Source: a virus. From it: 35,328 bases of DNA. The position numbers and the translations under genes are program-made. Positions 26,938-33,779 of the stretch are shown here, one piece after another. Positions within the stretch are counted from its first letter, which is position 1. Each line of letters begins with the position of its first letter. The notes under the pieces were generated by a model. It was not told where the DNA came from and did no database searches. It worked only from the letters and a program-made list of their open reading frames with translations. The stretch is from positions 1-35,328 of IMG/VR virus record IMGVR_UViG_3300042881_000679. One strand, written 5' to 3'.

Positions 26938-27065
26938 TTAGCTGCGTCCTGAGCTTTTGCTTGTTCTTGAATTTTATTTATTGTCTCAAAAACAATTTCG
27001 TAGGGGTTCTTGCCAAGAGAGGCAAGAATTATGTTTATATCCTTGACTGTTAATTCAATATTCAT
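26934..27065 (-). CDS. Tiny conserved-type phage protein (43 aa)
   Basis: 43 residues from ATG 27065 with ATGA overlaps at both ends. It reads Met-Asn-Ile-Glu-Leu-Thr-Val-Lys-Asp-Ile-Asn-Ile-Ile-Leu-Ala-Ser-Leu-Gly-Lys-Asn-Pro-Tyr and then a helix rich in Gln and Ala. Small proteins of the form (L/T)V.D.N.IL..LG..PY...P.I.KIQ occur in many phages next to tail genes, and this fits that pattern. No function known. Confidence 0.6.
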   Translation of the reverse strand: MNIELTVKDINIILASLGKNPYEIVFETINKIQEQAKAQDAAK

Positions 27066-27238
27066 TCCGAAACCCCAAGCCAAGCCAGCCACTTGTTGTA
27101 ATCAGAAGTTGAGATTGCGTCATAATTAGGCTGCGGGTCGGATGAAGGATTCTTTATGTAATTATAAAAACAGGAATCGCTTTCCCATGTAAACTCATAA
27201 ACAATCTCCTGCTCCGTGTCTGAAATAATTGTCTTCAT
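27062..27238 (-). CDS. Small acidic hypothetical protein (58 aa)
   Basis: 58 residues from ATG 27238; the start overlaps the fibre gene's stop and the stop overlaps the next ATG, both as ATGA. Contains Ile-Val-Tyr-Glu-Phe-Thr-Trp-Glu-Ser-Asp-Ser-Cys-Phe-Tyr-Asn-Tyr and ends Asp-Tyr-Asn-Lys-Trp-Leu-Ala-Trp-Leu-Gly-Val. Aromatic and acidic; not recognised. A chaperone for the fibre made just upstream is conceivable, without direct support. Confidence 0.55.
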   Translation of the reverse strand: MKTIISDTEQEIVYEFTWESDSCFYNYIKNPSSDPQPNYDAISTSDYNKWLAWLGVSE

Positions 27239-28449
27239 GTTGCGTAGTATGGAATCTTTCGACTAGTTCCATTTATGGATACGGTCAGATATCCAGCATA
27301 GGTTGCTGGCTTTGAGAGGCCGCCAGTTCCAGCCGATGTTGCGGTAGTTGTATTGGAAAGCGTCACGTTTCCATGGACGTGAAGCGTGGATAAGGCTGTG
27401 GCGGTTCCGATTGAGCAATTCCCACTCGAATCAATGCGGAGGCGTTCTGTTCCGCTTGTACCAAATGCACTTGTATTAACTGCAAAATAACAACCAGTAG
27501 ACGTCGAGTCTCCAACAAGATAAACAGGAGCAGCGGTTGATGTTGAGTCTATCCATGATATAGACCTATTGGTACCGCTAGCAGATTGGAAGGCAAGCCC
27601 ACCTCCATCTATTGATAGTTTCCTAATCGGACTCGTAGTCCCAATCCCGACATTGCCTCCATTCTGGAGGGTCATAAGTGCTTCTCCACCTGCTCCTGAT
27701 ATTACTGCATCGGGAGTTGCTGATGCGCTTGCTGCTCCAAAATATACTGGTCCTCCTGTTGAGACGTACCTTGCACCAACTGCGTATTGCTCACTTGCCG
27801 CAGAAAAAGTAGACCTACCACCAACAACGTCGAGTTTTGTCGCAGGACTCGTAGTCCCAATCCCAACATTCCCACTCGAATTAATCCGCATTCCTTCAGT
27901 TCCGCCTTCACTAAACGCAATCGTATCAGCGGCTGGGAAAAAGATGCCAGTATTGGTATCGCCAGTAGGAACGATTGCTGGGGCTGCTGCCGTGCCTGTG
28001 CCTGTCGTGACAAGGGTTGTTGCGACTAGGGTTGGGATTGTGCCAGTAGTAATCGTTGCAGCAGTAGATGTGGTCGTTCCAAAAGTTCCAGTGTTTATCG
28101 TTCCAGTAGTAATCGTTGCAGAGGTACTATTCAACGTGGCAATCGTTCCGCTTGTGACGATCTGCGCTGTCGAGGTTGTCGTCCCTGTCGTAAGATTGTC
28201 AACCGTTCCTGACGTGCTGACAAGGGGGGCTTTCAAAAGGTTGGCAACTGTCATCCGCTTCAAATTATTAGAATCTGAAGCATCGCCAATGAGAAGCGTG
28301 TCGTTTACGCCTACCACAGTCTCAGCAGTACGATCTTGAATAAAGCCAGAGGTAGGCGTGGCGTTGGTAACTAGCGCGCCTAGTTTAGCTGCTGTTACGT
28401 CATTGGATACCCCGTCAACAAATGTAGTTCCTGCGGTAAATGAAGCCAT
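27235..28449 (-). CDS. Tail fibre/spike-like protein with GNVGIGTTSP repeats (404 aa)
   Basis: 404 residues from ATG 28449. The N-terminus resembles a particle-binding segment (Asp-Gly-Val-Ser-Asn-Asp-Val-Thr-Ala-Ala-Lys-Leu). Residues about 80-165 are a Thr/Ser/Ala/Ile low-complexity beta repeat. The middle has three turns of (R)I(N/D)SSGN(V/C)xIGT...K/TL.(V/I)xG, including two exact Gly-Asn-Val-Gly-Ile-Gly-Thr-Thr-Ser-Pro units, a sequence usual in trimeric fibre shafts. It ends Thr-Val-Ser-Ile-Asn-Gly-Thr-Ser-Arg-Lys-Ile-Pro-Tyr-Tyr. The S74 self-cleaving chaperone that often follows these repeats is missing. Likely receptor-contact protein. Confidence 0.75.
   Translation of the reverse strand: MASFTAGTTFVDGVSNDVTAAKLGALVTNATPTSGFIQDRTAETVVGVNDTLLIGDASDSNNLKRMTVANLLKAPLVSTSGTVDNLTTGTTTSTAQIVTSGTIATLNSTSATITTGTINTGTFGTTTSTAATITTGTIPTLVATTLVTTGTGTAAAPAIVPTGDTNTGIFFPAADTIAFSEGGTEGMRINSSGNVGIGTTSPATKLDVVGGRSTFSAASEQYAVGARYVSTGGPVYFGAASASATPDAVISGAGGEALMTLQNGGNVGIGTTSPIRKLSIDGGGLAFQSASGTNRSISWIDSTSTAAPVYLVGDSTSTGCYFAVNTSAFGTSGTERLRIDSSGNCSIGTATALSTLHVHGNVTLSNTTTATSAGTGGLSKPATYAGYLTVSINGTSRKIPYYAT
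27629..27864 (-). repeat. 20-bp repeat pair in the fibre gene
   Basis: GGACTCGTAGTCCCAATCCC occurs at 27629-27648 and 27845-27864 (plus strand). Both copies encode the Gly-Ile-Gly-Thr-Thr-Ser-Pro part of the shaft repeat. Identity at the DNA level indicates recent duplication or recombination between shaft units. Confidence 0.7.
28043..28121 (-). repeat. 60-bp-period repeat in the fibre gene
   Basis: CCAGTAGTAATCGTTGCAG is found at 28043-28061 and 28103-28121, 60 bases apart, with related, less exact units on both sides. It codes for the Thr-rich Ala-Thr-Ile-Thr-Thr-Gly-Thr repeats. Such tracts can expand and contract. Confidence 0.65.
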
Positions 28450-28460
28450 TGTTTAGTCTC

Positions 28461-28709
28461 CTAGTTAGAAAGGCGGTTTTTGAGGACATCCCAGGCCATT
28501 GAGCAAGCAAGCCCTATCAGCCCAGCTACAGCCAGAACCTTCGTCCGCAGGTGTTCCAGCGCACCTAATCTATTAGCAACATCCCCGTGGAAAGCAAGTG
28601 ACCTTTCGATCATTGAGATCAGCGTCATCTGGCGTTCCTCCATCCTGGCAAGTCGCTCTGATACGCTGGCAACCCTGTCTTTAAGGTCGTATACCTCATC
28701 AAGACTCAC
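28461..28709 (-). CDS. XhlA-like coiled-coil membrane protein (82 aa)
   Basis: 82 residues from GTG 28709, with GGAGG upstream; it overlaps the previous gene by 11 bases. A coiled coil (Leu-Lys-Asp-Arg-Val-Ala-Ser-Val-Ser-Glu-Arg-Leu-Ala-Arg-Met-Glu-Glu-Arg) is followed by a hydrophobic segment near the C-terminus (Val-Leu-Ala-Val-Ala-Gly-Leu-Ile-Gly-Leu-Ala-Cys). Coil plus C-terminal anchor is the topology of XhlA-type lysis-associated proteins. A second lysis-like role, or anchoring of a fibre-assembly factor, is possible. Confidence 0.55.
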   Translation of the reverse strand: MSLDEVYDLKDRVASVSERLARMEERQMTLISMIERSLAFHGDVANRLGALEHLRTKVLAVAGLIGLACSMAWDVLKNRLSN

Positions 28710-28977
28710 GACCTTTACCCTCCAAGTATCTTAGTGAAACTGCAAGATGGACAACGGCATCCACAACCTCGTCCCGATCTCGACCTTCCTCGACAATCCG
28801 CTTTATGCTTCTGTTGACAGACAGGAGATGCTTTACCTTGCCAATGTACTTCGTCTCCTTGACCATATTGTTGTTCTCCACGGCAAACTTTAACGCCTCC
28901 TTGAAACAGGCGTATTCCTGCCCCGTCATTAAGAAACGCAAACTCAAATTGGTCAGCCACATGGCGATGCGTTTCAT
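28699..28977 (-). CDS. Hypothetical helical protein (92 aa)
   Basis: 92 residues from ATG 28977 (ATGA overlap with the lipoprotein gene). Helical and basic: Met-Ala-Met-type start is absent; it begins Met-Lys-Arg-Ile-Ala-Met-Trp-Leu and continues with Cys-Phe-Lys-Glu-Ala-Leu-Lys-Phe-Ala-Val-Glu-Asn, ending Arg-Tyr-Leu-Glu-Gly-Lys-Gly-Arg-Glu-Ser. An Asp-Arg-Asp-Glu-Val-Val-Asp-Ala-Val-Val-His-Leu helix is near the end. No family recognised. The other overlapping frame (28715-28984) has no such organisation. Confidence 0.6.
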   Translation of the reverse strand: MKRIAMWLTNLSLRFLMTGQEYACFKEALKFAVENNNMVKETKYIGKVKHLLSVNRSIKRIVEEGRDRDEVVDAVVHLAVSLRYLEGKGRES

Positions 28978-29111
28978 TTGACATTACCAGAACTTACTGC
29001 TCCTGCATCGGCAGCAGCAGACATGTCCGAGTAGCGCGGGAGCGAATTATTATGATCTACTGGCCGTGGCGAGCAGGAGCAGAGCAAGAGGGTGATGAGG
29101 AGGAGTGGCAT
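28974..29111 (-). CDS. Small lipoprotein (45 aa)
   Basis: 45 residues from ATG 29111, whose A is the last base of the preceding stop (TAATG). It is Met-Pro-Leu-Leu-Leu-Ile-Thr-Leu-Leu-Leu-Cys-Ser-Cys-Ser-Pro-Arg-Pro, a hydrophobic signal with a lipobox (Leu-Leu-Cys or Leu-Cys-Ser-Cys) and a short mature part. A lipid-anchored peptide of this size resembles an o-spanin. The gene is followed by a helical protein and an XhlA-like membrane protein, so a second lysis-type cluster within the fibre genes is possible. The longer frame to 29195 is rejected because it overlaps the fibre-like gene. Confidence 0.6.
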   Translation of the reverse strand: MPLLLITLLLCSCSPRPVDHNNSLPRYSDMSAAADAGAVSSGNVK

Positions 29112-29881
29112 TATTGTACGTCTATTAAGTAATAGGTTGATTGTAAAATTGCTGAAGGGCTGGCTGTCGGTGCTACGCTCGCATTGTTTGAACATTGAAT
29201 TTCTGGGCCAAACCTATTTGTACTGGTGTCGTTGGTTGGCCCACCAGTAAGAGTTAAAAGAGGTGATTGCCCAATGTTAATGTTTGGATTTATAGATGAG
29301 TCTGCACCATAAAGATAAATGTTTCCAGCACCATCGGATTCTATAACAACACCAAAGAATCGGTTATCAGATGCGACAAGGCCAAAGCCATTTGTTAGCG
29401 TTGTGTAGGATGTCGGAGTTAAGTATGCTGAATCAAACCCAATTAACCTTGCTTGTATCACGCCAGATTGCAGGGCAAATTCAGCACCAAAACCCTTGAT
29501 TGTTAGTCCATTTGCGCCTGCTGCTGGTGCGTCAACTGAATTTCCAGTTCCACCAAATACAATTCTGATAACAGAATTTGTGCTGCCAATGTACATCATC
29601 CCGCCTATTGAGAATCTAATTCTCTTTGAGTAATCAATCTTCCCCGCGCTTGCCGTCATTAGTGCTGCGGTTGGGTCGAAATATCCAACTTTCGCTGTTC
29701 CCGCAGCAGCAGACCCAGCGTTTATGCTTAAATTAAATCCAAGAGTATTGCCACCAGTAGCAGTAGCTCCAACTCCAGCACTCTTAAAATAAGAACCAGC
29801 GTTACCAACACGAAAAGCCCTTGTTCTTCCAGTGGAAAAAAGAAAGTTATCTATGTTGCTAGGATTCTTAACGAGAGGCAT
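29111..29881 (-). CDS. Beta-rich fibre-like virion protein (256 aa)
   Basis: 256 residues from ATG 29881. Starts Met-Pro-Leu-Val-Lys-Asn-Pro-Ser-Asn-Ile-Asp-Asn-Phe and consists of alternating Gly/Ser/Thr and hydrophobic residues (Ile-Arg-Phe-Ser-Ile-Gly-Gly-Met-Met-Tyr-Ile-Gly-Ser-Thr, Val-Ile-Glu-Ser-Asp-Gly-Ala-Gly-Asn-Ile-Tyr-Leu-Tyr-Gly), as in jelly-roll receptor-binding domains. Between head genes and the repeat-bearing fibre. No exact family; likely an adhesin or decoration protein. Confidence 0.6.
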   Translation of the reverse strand: MPLVKNPSNIDNFLFSTGRTRAFRVGNAGSYFKSAGVGATATGGNTLGFNLSINAGSAAAGTAKVGYFDPTAALMTASAGKIDYSKRIRFSIGGMMYIGSTNSVIRIVFGGTGNSVDAPAAGANGLTIKGFGAEFALQSGVIQARLIGFDSAYLTPTSYTTLTNGFGLVASDNRFFGVVIESDGAGNIYLYGADSSINPNINIGQSPLLTLTGGPTNDTSTNRFGPEIQCSNNASVAPTASPSAILQSTYYLIDVQ

Positions 29882-29891
29882 GGCCTAGATC

Positions 29892-30308
29892 CTAGCTTAG
29901 TTGCGTCACTTCAGCCGTTCCAGCCGTTGCAAAGATTCCGCCAATCAATCCAGTGTAGTTGAATGGGACTTCGTAGTAGTCTCCAGCACTTAGTCTGACC
30001 GTGAAAACTGATGTGCTTGCTGTTCCAGTGCCTAGAAGAACGTGGAGGTTGCCTGGGCCAGAATTGAAGATTGTGCATCCCAGCCTGCCTGTACTTGCCG
30101 TTGCAATCGTGCCGTAGCTTGTGGAGGTGAAGTCAGTAGATCCAGTTCCTCCAGTTGTGGCGTTTGGTAGTCGAATGCCATCGGCAACGTCAGCTTGGAG
30201 CGTTGTAACCAATGCCTCTAGCTCTGTTAGATTAGCGTTAATCGATAAACCAGTTCCGCCAGAAAGCGGACCAAGGCTCTCAATAATCGTGTTCCACTGG
30301 CGGCCCAT
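29892..30308 (-). CDS. Beta-rich virion protein (138 aa)
   Basis: 138 residues from ATG 30308 with AAGGAG 7 bases upstream. N-terminal helix (Asn-Thr-Ile-Ile-Glu-Ser-Leu, Leu-Thr-Glu-Leu-Glu-Ala-Leu-Val-Thr-Thr-Leu), then strands such as Ser-Thr-Gly-Arg-Leu-Gly-Cys-Thr-Ile-Phe-Asn-Ser-Gly-Pro and Phe-Thr-Val-Arg-Leu-Ser-Ala-Gly-Asp-Tyr-Tyr-Glu-Val-Pro. The last part looks like a small decoration or fibre-tip fold. Not recognised more exactly. Confidence 0.6.
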   Translation of the reverse strand: MGRQWNTIIESLGPLSGGTGLSINANLTELEALVTTLQADVADGIRLPNATTGGTGSTDFTSTSYGTIATASTGRLGCTIFNSGPGNLHVLLGTGTASTSVFTVRLSAGDYYEVPFNYTGLIGGIFATAGTAEVTQLS

Positions 30309-30319
30309 TTTAGGACTCC

Positions 30320-30556
30320 TTAATCTTTGCGATTGTAGATTGCCATCGCACCGCCAGTTAACCGAACTTCGTCAATGTCACCGTAAACGGTCACACCAGC
30401 AGCGTAGGTTGCGGCGGTTGTAGCACCACTAATAACAAGGGTAGCTGTGGAAAGCGTAAGAGCAGTTACCGCATCGTAGCTTCCAGTATTCGTGGAAGCT
30501 GACGATGCAATAATTGTCCCACCATTACCAAGCGTAAGGCGAGATAAGAGTCGCAT
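30320..30556 (-). CDS. Small beta-rich hypothetical virion protein (78 aa)
   Basis: 78 residues from ATG 30556. Thr/Ala/Ser-rich, with Leu-Gly-Asn-Gly-Gly-Thr-Ile-Ile-Ala-Ser-Ser, Ala-Thr-Leu-Val-Ile-Ser-Gly-Ala-Thr-Thr and Val-Thr-Val-Tyr-Gly-Asp-Ile-Asp-Glu-Val-Arg-Leu. No good ribosome site. Composition like the neighbouring fibre-type proteins; role unknown. Confidence 0.55.
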   Translation of the reverse strand: MRLLSRLTLGNGGTIIASSASTNTGSYDAVTALTLSTATLVISGATTAATYAAGVTVYGDIDEVRLTGGAMAIYNRKD

Positions 30557-30560
30557 ACAA

Positions 30561-30755
30561 TTAGGTGTGCAATGCGATTCTGTAAGACGTACCGTTCAAG
30601 GTCACGTTCAAGGACGCAGGGGCTGTTGCAACTGTGTTAACAGTGCCACCGCTGGAGCTTGCCGTAAACTCAATTACGTTCTCAAAGGGCGTACTCACAA
30701 TTCTTACAGTTTTATTCTTAGCCTTGATCGGGCTGCGAAATAACTCATTTGACAT
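30561..30755 (-). CDS. Small beta-rich protein with fibre-end motif (64 aa)
   Basis: 64 residues from ATG 30755 with AAGGAG 9 bases upstream. It ends Leu-Asn-Val-Thr-Leu-Asn-Gly-Thr-Ser-Tyr-Arg-Ile-Ala-Leu-His-Thr, which echoes the C-terminus of the repeat fibre (Val-Ser-Ile-Asn-Gly-Thr-Ser-Arg-Lys-Ile-Pro-Tyr-Tyr). Probably a small virion component. No family recognised. Confidence 0.6.
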   Translation of the reverse strand: MSNELFRSPIKAKNKTVRIVSTPFENVIEFTASSSGGTVNTVATAPASLNVTLNGTSYRIALHT

Positions 30756-30756
30756 A

Positions 30757-31035
30757 TTATTTTCTCCTTAAAGCAACACGTTTGATACTATCTGGCGTGT
30801 ACTTACTTTTGAATCTACTGCCAAGCTTTTGTTCCTGGCGATAGTACCCCTTCATTAAGTTTGTTTGATTGACTCCCAGCGGGTTGTCGAGGGGTTCGCC
30901 AACCCCCACTAGGCTCAATCTTTGCGGGACGGTGAATCGTTTAAGGTAACGAGGGACAGAATCCCTTTCGGCCACAGCCTTTTCCAGTTCGACAACTTTC
31001 CCATTTCTGGTGTCCTCGTACTGGTAAACAGGCAT
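30757..31035 (-). CDS. FmdB-like small protein lacking cysteines (92 aa)
   Basis: 92 residues from ATG 31035, sharing one base with the previous stop (TAATG). The start Met-Pro-Val-Tyr-Gln-Tyr-Glu-Asp and the later Glu-Leu-Glu-Lys-Ala-Val-Ala-Glu-Arg-Asp-Ser-Val-Pro resemble the FmdB zinc-ribbon proteins, but the metal-binding cysteines are absent. The C-terminus is basic (Gly-Ser-Arg-Phe-Lys-Ser-Lys-Tyr). Phage relatives of this type occur next to capsid genes; a zinc-free structural derivative is likely. Confidence 0.55.
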   Translation of the reverse strand: MPVYQYEDTRNGKVVELEKAVAERDSVPRYLKRFTVPQRLSLVGVGEPLDNPLGVNQTNLMKGYYRQEQKLGSRFKSKYTPDSIKRVALRRK

Positions 31036-31379
31036 TAGCTATAGTTTTCCTTATCCGACTCCTCGGCCATCTTCATCATACGGTCTTCTTCGGACTCTTC
31101 GGGTACAGCGGATTCTTCTTCAGATGCTTCGGCCATAGCGTTGTTTACACGCACCATAGCCACACCACCTTCGATTTTCTCCACTACACCTTCCAATTCC
31201 ACCATGTCTCCAGCTTCTGGTGTGGCGTTTTCTTCGCCTTCACCTAGCTCGAACATAGAGATCGGCAATTTAACCAATCCTTCTTTCATAGCTGGTTTCT
31301 CCTTAGTGGAAGAGGCTGGGGAGGTTTTACCCTCCCCAGCTTTCCGAGGACCCATACCAATTACTAGCATGGTTCCCAT
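31035..31379 (-). CDS. Acidic hypothetical head-region protein (114 aa)
   Basis: 114 residues from ATG 31379; an ATG three codons on (31370) has a better purine-rich leader. A Gly/Lys/Pro-rich start precedes a compact central part (Leu-Val-Lys-Leu-Pro-Ile-Ser-Met-Phe, then Gly-Asp-Met-Val-Glu-Leu-Glu-Gly-Val-Val-Glu-Lys-Ile-Glu-Gly-Gly-Val-Ala-Met-Val-Arg) and a very acidic tail. The middle could be an OB- or SH3-like beta barrel. It lies directly after the capsid gene, so a decoration or assembly role is plausible. Confidence 0.6.
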   Translation of the reverse strand: MGTMLVIGMGPRKAGEGKTSPASSTKEKPAMKEGLVKLPISMFELGEGEENATPEAGDMVELEGVVEKIEGGVAMVRVNNAMAEASEEESAVPEESEEDRMMKMAEESDKENYS

Positions 31380-31386
31380 TTAATTA

Positions 31387-32415
31387 TTAGCTGTAGTTGG
31401 ACTTCGCAACGATGACTCGGAAGAACCGAGGATCGAGTTGCTTGGCCGCGTAGAACGTCTTGAAGGACGCAACAACGCGCTGTCCATAAGGATCGCTCTT
31501 ATCAGCAGCATCAAGGATCGTGACCTTCGGAGCGAAGGGCGAGCCAGAGGCGGCCAATGAGGACAAGCTAGGAACACCAAACGCGCCACCACCGAGGAGG
31601 ACGTTTGCATAACCAGTGTTAACACCAGTTGTTCCTACGCTGTTTTCAGCGATACCAGAGGCGGAGGTATTGAAGGTCTGGACGTTGGTCGAAGAGATGA
31701 CCGACACTCCAAACAATTTACCAGTCTCACCTTTGAAGATTTGGTCGGGAGCAGAGTAGCTCGAAACCTTCAACCAATCATCGTCCTGCTGTAGATCACG
31801 GATAACGGCAGGATGCGCGACAAGCGCGTAGCCGTCCTTGATCTTAGGAGCGCGGGCGATGAACAACGAAGTCGCACCATCGAGCAAGTCGGTGGCGGTC
31901 ATTGCGCTGTTAGCAACTGACGAGGTAGCCCAGGTCGTGCCGTTCGTTGTGTTTTGAGCATAACGAGCGTAGGACTTGACTGCTACACCAGTACCAGTGC
32001 TGGTCGAGGAATCCTGCACCAACGCGCGGTGACAGAGTGTGTCAGCGTGGAGGGCGGCATCTTCGCCGAGTTGTTTGGTGGCCTGCGCCAAGTGCGAGAA
32101 CAATTCGGTTGCGAGAACAACATCCGTTAGGATGATCTTGCTTCCGTACTGTACAAGCGTGGCTTCCACTGAGGACAACGTGAGATCACGCTCGTCACCA
32201 GAGGATGGGGTTGTTCCTTCCGACAAGGCGGAGATAGCAGTGATGCTAGGGTCGCCAAAGCGGAAAAACCTAATGGTTTTGTTTCCGCCAGTTTTGGTCG
32301 GGTAGGGGGCTTTCATTGCGAATTGCTCCATTTGGAGCAATGGGATTGCACGTTCCAATAACGCCTTCGAGAAGTACGTCTGGAACTGTGCGCTGACTGA
32401 ACCAGTAGTTACCAT
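31387..32415 (-). CDS. Major capsid protein, N4gp56 family
   Basis: 342 residues from ATG 32415. The N-terminal Phe-Ser-Lys-Ala-Leu-Leu-Glu-Arg-Ala-Ile-Pro-Leu-Leu-Gln-Met-Glu-Gln-Phe-Ala, then Gly-Gly-Asn-Lys-Thr-Ile-Arg-Phe-Phe-Arg-Phe, Leu-Ser-Glu-Gly-Thr-Thr-Pro, and Gln-Tyr-Gly-Ser-Lys-Ile-Ile-Leu-Thr-Asp-Val-Val are the usual marks of the N4gp56-type HK97-fold capsid family. Later Val-Ala-His-Pro-Ala-Val-Ile-Arg-Asp-Leu fits as well. It forms the shell lattice, and follows the scaffold gene. High confidence for the family. Confidence 0.92.
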   Translation of the reverse strand: MVTTGSVSAQFQTYFSKALLERAIPLLQMEQFAMKAPYPTKTGGNKTIRFFRFGDPSITAISALSEGTTPSSGDERDLTLSSVEATLVQYGSKIILTDVVLATELFSHLAQATKQLGEDAALHADTLCHRALVQDSSTSTGTGVAVKSYARYAQNTTNGTTWATSSVANSAMTATDLLDGATSLFIARAPKIKDGYALVAHPAVIRDLQQDDDWLKVSSYSAPDQIFKGETGKLFGVSVISSTNVQTFNTSASGIAENSVGTTGVNTGYANVLLGGGAFGVPSLSSLAASGSPFAPKVTILDAADKSDPYGQRVVASFKTFYAAKQLDPRFFRVIVAKSNYS

Positions 32416-32446
32416 ATAATTAAGTATCCTTGTTTGTTATGACTAC

Positions 32447-33406
32447 TCAACCTCTGTCAACTTCGCTTGCCATTTTCATCAATTCACGTTCTTGCTCATC
32501 GAGCGTTAGTTCGTGAAAAGCTTTAGTCTTGGCAGGACCTTTGGGTTGACCTGACGCTGGAGTAGTCGCTTTTCTGAGTTGAGAAAGTTCTTTCTCATAC
32601 TCTGCAACCTTTTTCGACAAATCGGAGGCGGACTCCGCTTTAAGCTTAACCTTTGCAATCCCAACCGCATCCTTGATCCCCGCTGGGTAATTACGCAGAA
32701 TAGCGTGGTTTTGCAACATTTCCGATACGGCTTTGTAGAGATTGCTGTTTGAGTCTTTAAGTTCTGGATTTGCTTCTACTTCCTCAAGCAAATTTTTATC
32801 CCAGGCAGACTTCATTTCAGTCTGCACCTTCTGCTCAAACGCCTTCTTATCCTCTACTTCAATCTCGCTGGCTTTGTTTTCAGCGAGTTTCGCAAGATCG
32901 TCACGGCCTTCATCACGGTAGCTTTTTGCCGCTTCCCTGTAATCTTCCGAGCTAAACTTGCGACTTCCTGTCTTTGTCTCGCCTTGAGGAGCTTCTGAAG
33001 TCTTCCTTGCCCTTTCAGCCTCGATCTGTTCGCGCTCTGCTTTGATTCTGGCTTTCTCGGCTCGGACATCTTCCCACTCCTTCTCAAGTCGTGACTTAGC
33101 CTTCTCGTAACGGGTAGGCTTCTTTTCGGAAGCCGACTCCGACTTGTCTTCTGAAGATTGCGTTGTTAAAGAACTTTTGGCTTCCTCGGATTTCTCCTTG
33201 GTCGCTGAAACCTCATCCGAGGCTTCTAGTTTTGTTTTTTCGGCTTCATCAGCAGGCGCGGGTGTCTGCTCGTTATCTCCGCTTGAATTTACCTCTGTTT
33301 CAGTTTCAACTTCTGGCTCATCCTTTGGGATTGTTTCCAATCCTGCATCGGCTGCCGCCGCAAGTTTCAACATATCCAGTTCAGTAACTTCCATTGAATC
33401 TGCCAT
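32447..33406 (-). CDS. Scaffold-like protein (319 aa)
   Basis: 319 residues from ATG 33406 with AAGGG upstream. Highly charged, Glu/Lys/Ser/Ala-rich: acidic disordered first third, a long helix (Ser-Arg-Leu-Glu-Lys-Glu-Trp-Glu-Asp-Val-Arg-Ala-Glu-Lys-Ala-Arg), then Lys-Lys-Val-Ala-Glu-Tyr-Glu-Lys-Glu-Leu-Ser-Gln-Leu-Arg and a basic Gly-Pro-Ala-Lys-Thr-Lys segment. Position just before the capsid gene and this composition are typical of the internal scaffold that guides procapsid assembly and then leaves. No protease gene was recognised. Confidence 0.8.
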   Translation of the reverse strand: MADSMEVTELDMLKLAAAADAGLETIPKDEPEVETETEVNSSGDNEQTPAPADEAEKTKLEASDEVSATKEKSEEAKSSLTTQSSEDKSESASEKKPTRYEKAKSRLEKEWEDVRAEKARIKAEREQIEAERARKTSEAPQGETKTGSRKFSSEDYREAAKSYRDEGRDDLAKLAENKASEIEVEDKKAFEQKVQTEMKSAWDKNLLEEVEANPELKDSNSNLYKAVSEMLQNHAILRNYPAGIKDAVGIAKVKLKAESASDLSKKVAEYEKELSQLRKATTPASGQPKGPAKTKAFHELTLDEQERELMKMASEVDRG

Positions 33407-33455
33407 TTTGACCCTTTCTTTACACTTTTCGGTAGGGAGTCATTCTACCTAAAGG

Positions 33456-33779
33456 TTAGTCGGCTACTGGTTCATCCGATCCATCCCCATAGCCTGGAAT
33501 GGCGGAGTTAAGTTTTTGGGATGCGAGCGATTCTAAGGTCGCAACACACCCACGAAATCCTTTAGCATAACCACAAGCGTCTGCAAGTGCCTCTGATTTC
33601 TTCATCACAGCAGAGCCATTCTGACGCAGGGTTAGGTTAAGTAAAATAAGACTAAGGCGTTTTCCAGTTGGGGTTGACAAGAATCCTGTCCACGCCTTCT
33701 CGTCCTCATCCTCCCATTGTGGTTCGTTTACCCATTCTTGATCGCGAATGAACGCCAATGCTGCTTTTAGTTTTCTCAT
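33456..33779 (-). CDS. Hypothetical protein between methyltransferase and scaffold (107 aa)
   Basis: 107 residues from ATG 33779, overlapping the methyltransferase stop as ATGA; the frame is open to a TTG at 33794. Contains a Trp-rich acidic segment (Gln-Glu-Trp-Val-Asn-Glu-Pro-Gln-Trp-Glu-Asp-Glu-Asp-Glu-Lys-Ala-Trp), Thr-Pro-Thr-Gly-Lys-Arg-Leu, and Cys-Gly-Tyr-Ala-Lys-Gly-Phe-Arg-Gly-Cys. Similar small proteins are found in the same place in other podoviruses, but no function is known to me. Confidence 0.62.
   Translation of the reverse strand: MRKLKAALAFIRDQEWVNEPQWEDEDEKAWTGFLSTPTGKRLSLILLNLTLRQNGSAVMKKSEALADACGYAKGFRGCVATLESLASQKLNSAIPGYGDGSDEPVAD

Noticed and set aside
27569-28339. 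256-codon plus-strand frame
   Set aside because: Antisense to the repetitive fibre gene; Val/Pro-rich composition mirrors its Thr/Gly-rich codons, and there is no ribosome site or neighbour on that strand.
27235-28449. Diversity-generating retroelement using the fibre repeats as template or variable region
   Set aside because: No reverse transcriptase was found and the repeat pairs are exact, not A-specific variants.
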